A stretch of DNA of 64,000 nucleotides from Steinernema hermaphroditum (lineage: Eukaryota; Nematoda; Chromadorea; Rhabditida; Steinernematidae): assembly GCA_030435675.1 (NCBI GenBank), contig CM059624.1, positions 10,006,769 through 10,070,768 of the forward strand, given 5' to 3'. The notes below the pieces were generated by a model that saw only the letters and a program-made list of their open reading frames with translations, was not told the DNA's origin and made no database searches. Positions within the stretch are counted from its first letter, which is position 1; every line of letters starts with the position of its first letter. This document shows, in pieces, positions 13,782 through 25,243 of the stretch. Both the position numbers and the translations under genes were made by a program.

Positions 13782-16029
13782 TTAATTGAAGTGAGACTGG
13801 ATCTGCTGCAGGCCTAGATCCTTCTTCGACAGCTCGCGAAGCTCCACTTTCCTCACTTTCCCGGTGGCGGTGAGAGGGAATTCGTGCTCCTTCTTGAAGA
13901 GAATGTAGCGCGGGATCTTGTAGGTGGCGATCTGAAGAAGTAGTTACGCGTGTTCGGCAGGGAAGAGTACCTTTCCACGGCAGAACTCCTTGATTGCCTC
14001 CGCCGTGATGGCGTCGTGGCCCTCCTTCAGGCGGATCCACGCGCACATTTCCTCGCCGAAGCGCTCGTCGGGAACCCCGACAATCTGAATGCTTCCACTG
14101 CCATCCACCAAGAGGTATACGGTAAACTCACGTGGACATCGGCCACCGCATGATGCTTGAACAGAAACTGCTCGATCTCTGCCGGGTAGATGTTCTCTCC
14201 TCCGCGAATCACCATGTCCTTCATTCTCCCCACGATGTTTATGCTTCCGCTCTCGTTCATCACCGCCGTATCCCTAAAGATACCGTACTCCAGCCCCCGG
14301 ACCATGCCCTACCCAGTGTTGTACCACCTCTCTGGGGTGATCGTCTCGTTGGTCCTCTCCGAGTCGCCCCAGTACTCCCTCATCACCGACCAGCCCCTCA
14401 CCCTCAGCTGTCCCTGCTCCCCCTTCGGCACTACGCATGCGTTGTCGTCGACTACCGTAACCTACAGGTGGTCCATCGGATAGCCGACGTTCTTGATGCG
14501 CTCCAGCGGAGGGTCCTCGAAGAAGGAGCAGGTCGCGACAGGGCTCAGCTCGGTTGCGCCGTACAGGACCACCAGGTCCTTCAGGTTCATCTCGTTGACC
14601 AGCGCCTCACAGAGAGCCTTCGGACATGGCGCCCCCGAGATGTAGCCCACGTGGAGCGAGGAGACGTCGGCGTCCTTCCGACGCGGGTGTCCGAGGACGT
14701 CGATGTGCATCGTCGGGGTGCCGTATAGGACTGTGCATCTGAAAAAAGGACTGATTTCAGTAGCAAACGGTCTTCTCCTACTTCTCCTGCTCGATCGCTT
14801 CGATCGCCTTCTCGGCGTTGAAAGCCGGAGAGGGGAACACGCAGGTAGCCTTGTGGATGACCGCCGCCAGAGTGCCCATGACGCATCCGAAGCAGTGGTA
14901 CAGGGGATTAGGGATGCAGATGGTATGGTGCTGAAGTAGATGCATCTATCTTTCACTCTATTTAGATACACTCGAAGAAAAGTCTACAATCTCTGACCCA
15001 TTCATAACGGAATTGTTCAAGTCCCAGAGTGCCCACCTTCTTGTCGAAATCCGTTCGCCTTCCCACGAAATACGCGTTGTTCACAACGTTGTGGTGGCTA
15101 AGAGTCGCCGCTTTCGGAAATCCCGTAGTTCCCTGAAAGCTCCCTCAACACTCCACCGACGCCTCAAATTGGGACAAACACTGGTGTACTGTATGTTGAC
15201 TGGCTCATCAGAGGAGATTTTCGGCGTTATGTCGCTCAGAAGATCAGCTTCTTCTTTGCCTCCGGAGTTGACTATGTCGGTGTAGTTCCAGGCACCTCTG
15301 AACTTTGTCTTTTAGGTGTTGAGTCCAGTTGTGGAGTGTACCTGTACTGTCGACCTTCATTTCCGAAGATGATCAGATGCTTCAGAAGGGGCAGCATCTT
15401 GTCGTGGACGAGTCCGACGCCCTCCTTCTCTCTCGCCAGCTGTGGAATTATTTCATTGAGGGCTCTGCAGGAAAAGTGACTTCGTGGTGGGAGGCGTTCT
15501 CACCGATAATAGTTGGAACTCCGATACTCGGTCGGCGTCACGAGGGCCTTCACACCTACTTGTCTCAGAGCGTACTCGAGTTCGTCCGTTTGGTACATTG
15601 GATTGATGTTGACGAGGATCATTCCGCTCAGGGCGGTGGCGAACTGTGTTGTCACCCACTCGTAGTAGTTCGGTCCCCAGATGCCCACTCGGTCGCCCCG
15701 ACGGAGACCCAGTTTCAGAAGGCCTTTCGCTAAGTTTTCGCTCTAGAAGATTCAGGCAGATGACTACCATGTAGTGAAAGACTCACATCTTGAAAGACTT
15801 CGCAGAAGGTCTTCCGAATGTCCTGGTGCCTGAAGACGAACAACTCCTGGTTCGGAACCTCCTCCGCGCTCTTTATCAGCATTTCCCCAATAGTGGAGTT
15901 CAACAAAGGGGTTGCCGAGGCCATGTGGATGTAACTCGGCTGTGAAGAAGTGGCAAAGCATCTAACAAGAAGTGAATAATGGCTCACAGGAGATCGAAAT
16001 TTGTCGACCCTCATACACCGGGAAAACAT
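13782..16029 (-). CDS. acyl-CoA synthetase, ACSF2 type, with an in-frame TAG
   Basis: Family role: ATP-dependent activation of medium-chain fatty acids to acyl-CoA through an acyl-AMP intermediate, usually mitochondrial. The start chosen is the ATG at 16029, 15 nt behind a tttcag acceptor; an upstream in-frame ATG exists at 16161. Exons begin 16029-15988, 15939-15787 and 15742-15504 and continue to the TAA at 13784-13782. Seen in order: IWGPNYYEW, the AMP-binding P-loop [12 protein letters not shown] (near 15175 and 15140), YGATELSP (near 14555), WYNTGD split by a 39-nt intron, and the C-terminal [17 protein letters not shown] (near 14200) with the catalytic-Lys region TATGKVRK. The anomaly is a TAG at 14464-14462 between MDHL and VTVVDDNA, where the family has a sense codon. 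No intron with GT-AG borders and correct phase removes it. Everything downstream stays in frame and conserved, so this is a recent nonsense allele, a sequence error or readthrough. Confidence 0.85.
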
Positions 16030-16161
16030 CGTTGAAAAGGTGTTCTGAAAATCGACCAGAAAGGTTGTAAAACCATGCAACAGAAGCCGACTCAGACGTC
16101 TCCGGTAAACAGCGAGTGTTTTTACGGCGCTAACAATCGATCGATCAGCTGTTGCCTCCAC

Positions 16162-16464
16162 CAGAGAGCAATCAGAAGTGCTATTGACACTTAAGAGGGA
16201 AGGAGATGCACGCGGTCATTGACGCTCTGCAAAAGCGGAACCAGAGATCAGCCGTCATGGCGAGGAGATTATGGAGAGGAGAACGGAGAGGCGATGGGAG
16301 CACAGAGCAGTAAAGCTCGGCTTAGAAAATGCGAGAAACATTTTGATAGAATTTAAAATATTTATTTTGGATGACACAAAGAGGTATGTTAAAGCTGAAG
16401 ATATCACGTATTATTAGCTTTCAGCTAGAAGATCGTCGTTTCCTTGGTGACTGGACGACAAGGA
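16162..16464. other. intergenic spacer with 3' UTR of the Kunitz gene
   Basis: No gene. It contains the minus-strand polyadenylation signal of the Kunitz-domain gene and the 5' flank of the acyl-CoA synthetase. Confidence 0.5.
16361..16366 (-). terminator. AATAAA poly(A) signal, Kunitz-domain gene
   Basis: AATAAA on the minus strand, about 100 nt past the TAA at 16465, in AT-rich sequence. Confidence 0.6.
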
Positions 16465-18164
16465 TTAGTTCACCATTGAGACTACGGTAGTACCTGGTTC
16501 GCTGTTTATACAGTGCTTCTCGCAGGCCTCTTTGGTTCTGATCAAATTCTCCGAGCTGACCGTCTCTCCGTGACAGTACCCGTAGGGGTACGAGCAGCAC
16601 TTTCCATTTTTCGCGTACCATCGGAGCACGAATTGAGAGGGCAGCTTCGTGTCGGGACACGTGTCCCGGTAAGGGGCAAACCGCTCACAGGCCTTCTTCC
16701 CTAAAGGGAAATGTTTTTAAACGCCGTTTTTGCTAAAAGCTCTCTAGTAAGTTTAAGTGTTCCTTTTTTTGCATAAGTTTCATACTATAGTAACCCACTT
16801 AGCTCTTCGTATTGCTCCTCATCTTTGAGGGTCTTGGAAGATGGGTCAGATGGATCCCCAGCTTCTTTAGATCGGTCGCCTGTTATTGGCCCGTCCTTTG
16901 AAGTCGCGTCTAAGCAGTACTCTTCACAGTCCGTCTTTGTCCTAATCTTATTGTCGTCGACGATTAAGGTTCCTAAACTCAAAAGCGTGTTTACACAGGG
17001 CCGAGCTGCATTGTCACCTGGACAGAATCCATACGGATAAGAACTGCATCTTCCGTCTTTGGCGTGCCACCGAAGTACGAACTGTGTTGGAACGGTTCCG
17101 TTCTTGCAGGTGAATTTGAAACTGTGCCGTCGACAGGAATACGCTTTCTCCACCTCCGTCTTGCTCGCTTCCACAGGGATCTTCAGAGGTGCAGGAGTCG
17201 GAATGGGGTCGTAGTCGGTGGTGGTGGCATTGGATTCCGCTTCCTCTGAAGAATTTTGAGTCTCTTAGTACGAGTTCCCTTTAAGCAATTTAACAACACA
17301 CATAAGTTCTATTCTCATTAGATTCCTCCTAGATTTTTTAAGGTTTTCGCACTTTTATGAAATCATTCCTCAAGTCAAAAGTCCCTTACAACTTAGGCAG
17401 CTTACACCATTTCAGACACAAAGCCTTCCAAGAAAGAACTCAACATTGGCACCCGAACACTCCAATAAACAGATTATCTTACTCGTGGGGTTCAGAGGCT
17501 CCTCACCCTCAGCCTCGTCGAGCTTCGAGAGATCGACAACGATCTCCTCGCGGCCGTTCAGCTCCCCGGATCGCGTTCTGTTTTCTCCGCTTTTGTTCGC
17601 GCCCTTCCTTCGCAACTCAATCTCCATCACCTAAATGTTCGCCTCTTCAGATCGTATCTCCCTTCAGTGCGAATCCCCGACACCGGTGCTCGAGAACGTC
17701 ATCGTTATTGCCTCACACATGCGATATATACAAAGAAAGTGAAACCGATAAATTAGGACATGCAGAAAGTGCGACGAGATCACTTAGGAGTGCGTGCTCA
17801 ACCGACACCGGGTGCATCGTTAGACCTTCAGTGGCTCAGAGACCTTAGCGTCCGGGCCGTTCTCGGTGCCGTAGAGCTCGTAGAGCTTCTCGAGGTCGGG
17901 GCAGCAGATGCCGCGCTCCGGCGTCTTCGCCTCGTCGCGGTACTCGCAGAAGAAGCCCTCGGGACACGCCTGCGAGCACCTGTAGACCCGTCCAGCCTCC
18001 AGAAGCGCTCCCTTCCCGTCGGAGCAGAGCGGAATCGGGCCACCGATCTCGTCCTCCTCCGGGAGACGACCTGAAGACGCAGTTTTAGGGGAGTGCTAGG
18101 GTTAGAAGTGCTTACGGCAGAAGACGACGACGGCGAAGATGGCGACAATCAGAAGCGATCGCAT
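16465..18164 (-). CDS. secreted protein: Cys-rich (lustrin/EB-like) module plus two Kunitz-like domains
   Basis: Starts with a clear signal peptide (MRSLLIVAIFAVVVFC; ATG at 18164-18162). The second exon holds a six-cysteine module ending EGFFCEYRDE...GICCP, resembling nematode lustrin/EB repeats. A Lys/Glu-rich linker exon (about 17634-17487) follows, then two Kunitz-like domains: one at about 17130-16910 and one at about 16700-16520. Both keep FVLRW(H/Y)AK...C and YPYG(F/Y)C, with C1-C2 and C3-C4 spacings of about 8 and 7 and C5-C6 of 3. C2-C3 is about 19 residues instead of the usual 15, so the inhibitory loop may differ. Likely extracellular, as a protease inhibitor or cuticle/matrix component; specificity cannot be read. 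One donor (aag|gtctaac near 17830) is weak. Ends TAA at 16467-16465. Confidence 0.82.
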
Positions 18165-18837
18165 TCTTCTGAAAACGGCGACCAATGGATGTGGATCCAC
18201 GGAATCTGGATGTTTTATAAGTGTGCGGAGCCCCGCCCCGGCGGCGATTATCCTCGGCTGGAACACGTCGGATCGGAGAAAGCGACACCCAGGGGCGCGC
18301 GGGGTTAAGAAGTAGTTTCCGGTTCCCAAGGATAAGTTGGAAAAACGGGTTTGGAGAAAGTTTTTACGGTTGCGGGACTGTCCTGGGAGTAGCCTTGGAA
18401 GGGTCGCGTTATATGACACAATTACATGTTCAGGAAGCACGTGGAAATCAAACAGAGACAAAGAACAAAGTAGATGGTCAGATCCGGATGTTGGAAATCC
18501 GATCACTCGGTAATCACCATCGGTCAGTAAAGGCTGTCAGTCAGACCATCTGTGTATGGTTTCGCCAATCAACAGAGAAGTGTAAGTAGAAAAATAAAAG
18601 TACTAAGTAGTAGTGAGTAATATGATGAACAAGGTTATCTAAATTGTACCAACCTCAACAACACATGTGCAGGTCTACTCTTTGAATCTTGCACGGTGAT
18701 GCCGAACGAGTCCGAAATCCCATCGAGTCCGCGTCTCGAGTCCGGACTCGTTTTCGCACTCGTCGGCATCTCTGGTTTTGCACCTGAAACTTGCATCGTG
18801 TACCATTTGTCACTGCGCCAGAAACGATGGCCAAGGC

Positions 18838-18940
18838 CGGGGACCGCTCACTCAACTCATTCGGGGAACCCCAAAGAGAGCGAGTGGACGACCCGACCGA
18901 TCTCTGAGGACACAAATGAAAGAATCTTGAATCTATGTTA
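18838..18940 (-). repeat. dispersed repeat, copy A
   Basis: On the minus strand the sequence runs TCTTTCATTTGTGT...GGGTCGTCCACTC...AATGAGTTGAGTGAGCGGTC. The same order of blocks recurs at 39803-39905 (+), and the core block also at 19061-19085 (-) and 58150-58215 (+). Confidence 0.6.
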
Positions 18941-19060
18941 GAACTGTTAGAACTAAAATGGCGAGCTCTACAGATGCAGTTCCCAGTTTTAGCTTTTGAA
19001 TCAACGGCATTCCATGCCTTTTGAGAGTCGTGGCTATCATTGAGGACAACACAAAAGGTA

Positions 19061-19085
19061 CGACCGCTCACTCAACTCATTCGAG
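19061..19085 (-). repeat. dispersed repeat, core copy B
   Basis: Shares a 22-bp exact block (GACCGCTCACTCAACTCATTCG as read on the plus strand, split here for length: GACCGCTCACT + CAACTCATTCG) with copy A, 220 bp away in the same orientation. Confidence 0.6.
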
Positions 19086-19941
19086 CAAACGACTACAGAG
19101 ATCAAATACGTATAGCTGCAGAAGAAATCTAAGGAAATGCTAAAAGATTACAATGAACCTCAAAGTTTCCTAGCGCATTAAATAAATGGCACTAGAGGAC
19201 ACTACAGGACGAGCAAAGACGACTGATTGGCTGAGTGGTCCATTTTCACAGTCATTTTCCACCTCACAGAACCGTTTATCTTAATCAAATCTCAGCAGTG
19301 TTCTATCAAAGGTACATACCGTCCCTCAAAATCGCCCATCAACATCGCCTTCTTATCGTCCACTTCATAATCGCCCCATTGTGTCCTCTCTTAATCTGCG
19401 TCCGAAGGCGCCGTTTTTCTCCGATTTGCGACACATTCGGTCCAAATAAATCGCGTTTCGTCTTTGTTTTCGGCGATAAGATCGGCGTTGAAAAGTGGCG
19501 TTCCGCCGGCGCCGTTCATTTGCATAACTCCGCGGGTCTTCCAGATTCCTATCGCCGAGACCTCTTTGCAACAGAGCGCCCGACCTTTCGGACTGTTTTG
19601 TGCGCCAAGGGGCGACGGCAAAAAAATCGAATGGCCGCCTGAGGGGCTGATTGTCGCCAACCGGTTAGGCGGTGACGAGGGGTCGAACACAGGCTGTGAA
19701 CTTGAACGAAGCGGCGAACTTCTCTCAGGCGCCGCTCGGCCGCTTTTGTTTCGAATCGCCGTTTTTGAGCCGATCGGCCAGCTGAGTCACGCCACGGGAG
19801 TCCAGAGGATCCGGGAGAGGCGCCCTGCAAAGAGGATGGCGGAGACCTCGCGGAAACGTCGTCATCGGCCTTGAACTGACTGCCGACACCGCAATCGGAA
19901 TAGAGCCATCATCCAGTCGAGACGTATTACGCGCCCCCCTG

Positions 19942-21769
19942 ATGACCGCCGTGTTCGGTGCTGAGGAGCACGTGGGGCAGAGGAAGGTGCCTCAGAGGCT
20001 GGTCGTCATCGGAAGCGGTCCTACGGCCATAGGAGCGATCCACCAGGTCTACAAGTACATCCAAGATGGGAGGATCGGAGAAAACGACGTTGAGGTGAGC
20101 TCTCTCTTTTGGAGCGGGAGAAAAGGATTTACTTTGGCGAGTTTCCGAGATGCAGGAACTTCACAGAAAAGTTTCTCTCGAGGGAACGATCGGTCACTTA
20201 AACTGCACTGGGGTCGATCTGAATCGGACTCACTGGATCCAAGTAATTATGACTTCAGATCACAGTCCTCGAAAAGGAAAGAGAAGTGGGAGGCTTGGCT
20301 CGATCCGTCACCGACTCGAATGGATTCACTTGGGACCTGGGCGTTCACGTTACTGGAGCCTCCAAGTATGTGGAATTCACAAAAGTCTTTGAGAGCACCT
20401 CGACGAAGTGGAACTATATCAAGAGGATTGTCAAAGTAGGTTCTTTCCTCGACCGTAGAAGTCCATTTGCTATAAAAGTATTCGCACCTTAAATGAGTCA
20501 TAAATTCCGGAAATGAAGTAGTACCCGTTCTTTAGGCCGATATGAAGCACATCCTCAAATCGGACGATCCCGCATTGAACTACGTGCCCTATCCCGTTCA
20601 ACAGTCGATCCACTACCTTCCGGAGGAGATCAGATCCAAGTGCACCGACGATCTTAACCGAGTTGATCCATCGCAGCCGTCGACGAACTTCGACGAGTTC
20701 ACCCACAACAGCTTCGGCCCCACCATGCAGGAGATCTTCATTAGGCCCTACAACGAGAAGGTGTGGACAGTGGGCCTCGAGGAGATGAACTGCGACTGGG
20801 TGGTGGGGAGGGTCCCGAAGCCGACGCCCTGCGAGGACAGGAAGGCGCCGGTGGCCGTCTTCCGCTACCCGGCCGACACGAAGGGCATCGGGGAGGTGTG
20901 GAAGCGAATCGCCCAGAGGTTCCCCCAGAAGATCTTCCACTTCAATGAAGAAGTCGTCGAGATAGATCGAGAGAAGAAGGAGGTACTTGAGACCCAGGAA
21001 ACGTGCCTTTATTGTTTCAGATTTACACAAGAGAGCAGAAATACGCTTTCGACGCGATTCTCTCCACAATCCCCATTGTGACCTTAGGACAGATTTGTAA
21101 ATTCGAACGGCCGATAGGACTCAAATACTCGAAGGTAGGCGCATCTCACACGACGCGAACAGAAGACGCCTTCAGGTGCTCCTAGTGGGGATCGGTCTCA
21201 AGTACCCTCAGTCCGAATGGGCTGCCAACGTCAGTTGGGCATACTACCCCCGTCCGGAGACCATATTCTACAGATGCACTTTCATCTCTAACTTCAACGA
21301 GCAGATGACTCCGGACGTCGAGAAGTACTGGTCCGTTCTGTGCGAGATCGGACTAAAAGCCGACGAGGAGTTCGACGAGCACGAAGTCATAAGGAGGACT
21401 ATCGAAGGTATGCTCTGAACTCTCTGAGTTAAATTTTCACTTCTCCTACAGATTTGGAAGAGAACGGCATCATCGCGGGCAAATCTCTGGTCGTAAACGA
21501 ATGGCTCCACGTTCTTCCATTCGGATATCCAATTCCGACGCTCAACCGCGAATCCGAACTGAAGAGGTGCCAGCAGATCTTCGAAGAGAGTAGGATCTTC
21601 TCGAGGGGCAGGTAACTGCACTCTCTGTGACACGCCTAAGCACCCCTCTGTTCACAGGTTTGGCGGATGGCGATACGAGTGTGCCAACCAGGACCACAGC
21701 TTCACCGTGGGGCAGCAGTTCGTCGACTTTCTCCTCTTCGGCACTCCCGAGAATATTCATCTCATCTAG
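19942..21769 (+). CDS. glf-1: UDP-galactopyranose mutase
   Basis: FAD-dependent ring contraction of UDP-galactopyranose to UDP-galactofuranose, the donor for galactofuranose in nematode surface glycans; cytosolic. Seven exons keep phase: 19942-20094, 20259-20435, 20536-20982, 21021-21134, 21176-21407, 21452-21611 and 21658-21769, about 464 aa. Seen: N-terminal dinucleotide-binding [33 protein letters not shown], the substrate-side block RPYNEKVWT...[11 protein letters not shown], and the C-terminal [20 protein letters not shown] typical of the eukaryotic enzymes. The start follows from the short leader before the Rossmann motif; an upstream leader exon cannot be excluded. It converges on the SLC37-like gene, with 131 bp between stop codons. 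Symbol from the C. elegans orthologue. Confidence 0.94.
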
Positions 21770-21900
21770 AGTAGCGCTAATAAGGACAGAATCTTAAAGA
21801 TTTATCTCCGTTTGGAAGGACGATTTTGAACTGTGAAGTGATATGGTCTCCGAAATGGACTCTTTTCCCCGTATGCGGATGATAGTGGCTGAGGAGCCAA

Positions 21901-23883
21901 TTAGACGCCCGTGGGACCGGCAGGACTCAGAAGGGGCTCCGTCTCGCGGTCGTGGCGCTGCTGCCACGCGCGCTTCATAAGGGTGACGTCGAGGAAGAAC
22001 CTTCTGGCCAGGCAGAAGACCGACAACGCGTTCTGAAGTACTCGTTAGGGGAGGGGGGGAGGGGTGCTGTACCATGACGATGAAGAGGTAGAAGACTCCG
22101 GACCAGCCGACGCGGGAGTTCTGGACGATGGGGACGACGAGCTGTCCGATGGCCGAGCCGGCGGATCCGGTGCCGTCGATGATGCCGGAGACGGTGGACA
22201 TCGCCTGCTGGTTACCATTGAGCTCGGGCTGACTGCCGAGGTCGATGGAGATGGTGCCGACGATGAGGTTGTAGGGCCCGGAGATGGTGAAGCCGAGCAC
22301 AACCATGACGAGGCTGTTGACGAGTTTGTCGTCGCCGAGACCGGAGTAGATGAAGAGCGTGAAGAGGGAGGTGATGAGCATGGTGACGATGACGGGACTA
22401 CGGTGGCCGATGCGGTCGGAGACGATGCCACCGATGATGGATCCGGCGATACCGCCCACGTCGTACCACGTGGAGAGCCGATTCGCCTCCGATTCGTCCC
22501 AGCCAAAGTTCTTCGCAAGGTAGAAGGGCAGCCAGAAGAAGAAGGCGTAGTTTACGAACTTCAGGCATGCATTGCACAAACAGTACTGGAATTTCCGGTT
22601 GGATGGATCAGTTCTGATGCGCCCTTACCGGAAGGACGTTGGGAAGGAGGAGCGCCTCCCAGATGCCCACGGGTTCGGAGGTGTGGACAAGAGGAACGTC
22701 GTCTTCGTCGTCGCTGCAGGGATCCTCTGTAGATCGAGGCGAAGAAGTGGCTCCTACCTGAAGTTTTCCTCGACTTCTCCTTCTTCGCTTGACCTCTCGC
22801 TCGAATCCTTCGGCGTTGGCTGGATGAGGGCGAAGAAGACGACTCCTCCCAGTAGCACGATGAGGGAGTTCGTGACGAAGGTGTACTGGTAGCCAAATCT
22901 CAGGGTGAGGGAGATGACCAACGAGCCGAAGATGTTTCCGATGGGCTGGCAGGAGGACCAGAAGCCCATGACGAAGCCGCGATTCGCCTTTCCGAACCAG
23001 TTGGCCATGATGGCCACCTCGCTCGGCCACCCGCACGCCTGGAAGACGCCGAAGAGGAGGTAGGTGAGGATGTAGTAGGAGACGGAGTAGAAATGCGTGA
23101 AGTGGGGAATCGCACCAAATGCCGTCAGCTGAAATCGAACTTTTAGATGGCTTTTGGGGGGAAGAGCACTACCGTAATGGCCGAGAAGACCATACCGATT
23201 GTCACAACGTTCCGAGGGTTATATCGATCGCCGAGGCAACCCCAAACGAAGAGGGCCTAGAAGGAAAGAAGATTGTGGACGTGAAGAAGGCGAGATCACT
23301 TACAGCCGCGTAGGCGCCCATGAAGATAGAATCGAGGAGTCCAAGGAAGGTGTTGGCATCGTCAGTTGGGAAGAAGGGCTGAAAAGGTTATTAGATGCTG
23401 GCTTTTTTTTAGGAATTTTGAAGAATTTTATGCATAGACGTGTTTGCCAGACGAAATCGAGATGTCTCGACGACAAGAACGAGACGGTCTTTGTGCAGCG
23501 TTTGCAATAAATTGCCAACAATAATAAAAATATAGGGAAGTGCATTCTTTTGAAAAAGACCGCCAGCGATGTACTTTCTCAAAGGTCACTTTTTTTGGCA
23601 GACGCTGCATACCCATTGTCAAGAAGGTTGAATCTTCAGAATCTTCCTACCTCGAGCGTTCCATTTCCATCGTGAACGTCGTCGCCAAAGTGGAACTTAT
23701 GCGTTTCGTTCGAAGTCCACTCGTCCATCATCGACTTCTTGACCCCGCTGAGGGTCTTTCGGCTAGCGTGGTAGAGGCCATAGCTAGAACGGACACCTTT
23801 CCCCAATCCTTCGGCTTCAGCCCTCACCTGAAGAACGTGAGCGCAAAGACGAAAGCCTTCCTGTAGCCGTTGCGATCGGCCAT
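21901..23883 (-). CDS. MFS sugar-phosphate exchanger, SLC37 (SPX2) family
   Basis: Predicted 12-helix major-facilitator antiporter exchanging sugar phosphate for phosphate across the ER membrane, as in SLC37A2. ATG at 23883-23881, 13 nt behind a ctttcag that could be a trans-splice acceptor. The first exon (MADRNGYRKAFVFALTFF) splices to SYGLYHASRKT, the family signature in helix 1. Later exons give FVWGCLGDRYNPR (loop 2-3 motif near 23240), ACGWPSEVAIMANWFGKANRG (near 23010), an acidic cytoplasmic loop (EDPCSDDEDDVP near 22700), YAFFFWLPFYLA, SDRIGHRSP (near 22420) and the C-terminal PLLSPAGPTGV, stop 21903-21901. The intron of about 240 nt after exon 2 carries a short repeat (23535-23580). 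Frame is intact throughout. Confidence 0.9.
23535..23580. repeat. short repeat with inverted ends, copy 1
   Basis: GGAAGTGCATT...GACC...GTACTTTC, in an SLC37 intron. It resembles 24611-24651 at roughly three quarters of positions; ends are near-inverted. Confidence 0.4.
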
Positions 23884-24610
23884 CAGGCAATCACCCTGAA
23901 AGGGGCGACGGTGATGACGACTGGGTCAACACGGAGTGTGTCCGCGACTTAAGAACACACGAAAACAAGCGAACGGGCAAAAAACGCGACGAGGAGTGGA
24001 GTGACCTTCGCCGACGCGCTAATCAGTGGTAGCTGGCCCGCGGCTTCTGATAAAGCGTCAGGAACGTCCCGACGCCGCGGCGACCATCGAAAGTCGGAGG
24101 CGCGTGGGAGAGGCGCCGACGCACTCAGGATGCACTTGGCGGCGCCTTCTGCTCGTTCCCGCGTGACTCGACCAGTAGTGACGAAGTAGCCTCCCCACCA
24201 TGGAACTCGAAGGTCACCGTTTTCCCGCTTATCCCCACCGCCGCGATATCGATCCGCTCGGGCCTAAACAGTCGCCGCCACAGAGGCGCAAACAGCCCCC
24301 CATTGGAAGTCGGCGCCTCCGGACCTCCCGACCACGAGGCCACAAGAAACGTTTCGATGTGTTCTGGTGCGACAGAAGCGATAAAAAGAAGGCGGCACGT
24401 GGATTCCAAAAGGTTCGGTCGGAGTGGTCCAAGAAGGCACTCTTATCGCGTTCGCACTTCGAAACTGTCGTCGACAAACGCGCAGATTTCGCCTCTCTCG
24501 ACGTTCCTCGGCCGTTCTCTGCTCGCACCTTTGCATGTGGCGATCTTCTGGCGCCCTTCTGATCCTACCCTTCGATCTCGGCTTTTGGTTTAGGCCCATT
24601 CTTTTGTTAC

Positions 24611-24651
24611 AGGAAAGTGCATTTTTTAAAAGGGACCACACGTACTTTCCT
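24611..24651. repeat. short repeat with inverted ends, copy 2
   Basis: GGAAAGTGC ... GTACTTTCC with near-perfect inverted ends around a 20-odd-nt centre; similar to 23535-23580. Confidence 0.45.
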
Positions 24652-25184
24652 GCCTCAAAATAGGTGAAAGCAACATCATGAATTAGCTCTGCTACTGATT
24701 CAGTACCCTCTAGTACGGTCACAAAATTCACTATTTCGCAAGACCCGAAAAGCACATATGGACTTCAGCCGGCCCAAAGTCCAAGCACGGCTCGAGCAGA
24801 TCAAAAATCTGAAACACAGGCTGAACACAAAAGGAAATGTGGATGTCCCTTTGATCCAGAAGGTAGGGTCGTTCCGATCTGAGTCAGCGTCCACACGTGT
24901 AGTCATCCTCTACTCCTCTGATTCCTCTGTCAACAGGCGAAGTGTAAACACAACGACTCCAGCGACGCTAGAACGAGTGTGACACACCTTTGCAGAAAAA
25001 TCAATCAAGAATCTGTTCTTCTGAGAGTGGCTATAAACATTGATGCATGTGGACAGCACCAGTGGTGATGGGAAGGCGCAAATGGAGACAAGAAGCCCCG
25101 ATTGCTTCAAACACGAACAAAGAACTAGATATAGGCACCCCTCACCGCGTCGATCCGCTCACAAAAACTGAAAATAAGGTCAAC

Positions 25185-25190
25185 TTTATT
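25185..25190 (-). terminator. AATAAA poly(A) signal, dioxygenase gene
   Basis: AATAAA on the minus strand, 54 nt past the TGA at 25244. Confidence 0.6.
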
Positions 25191-25243
25191 GCGATTGACC
25201 TGATATGTACAAATTCGGCAGAATGACAAACTAATAAATAGAT

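Larger units (their letters stand above)
18165..19941. other. intergenic between divergent Kunitz gene and glf-1
   Basis: No gene supported. Holds two minus-orientation copies of a dispersed repeat (18838-18940 and 19061-19085) and a GC-rich stretch (about 19390-19900) next to glf-1 that is probably promoter. ORFs of up to 136 codons in both strands here have no family features. Confidence 0.55.
23884..25243. other. intergenic between SLC37-like gene and dioxygenase
   Basis: No gene supported. GC-rich 24000-24560 is probably the SLC37-like promoter region. A short frame at 24758-24862 ends in a plausible donor (aag|gtaggg) but I find no partner exon. Confidence 0.5.

Noticed and set aside
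14281..14330. Second apparent stop (TAG) in the acyl-CoA synthetase
   Set aside because: It lies inside a 39-nt GT-AG intron whose removal restores WYNTGD and the frame.
22064..22732. 222-codon plus-strand ORF
   Set aside because: Antisense of SLC37-like exons, made of Asp/Glu/Val runs.
24758..24862. 35-codon exon-like frame ending in a donor
   Set aside because: No acceptor-linked partner exon or homology found.
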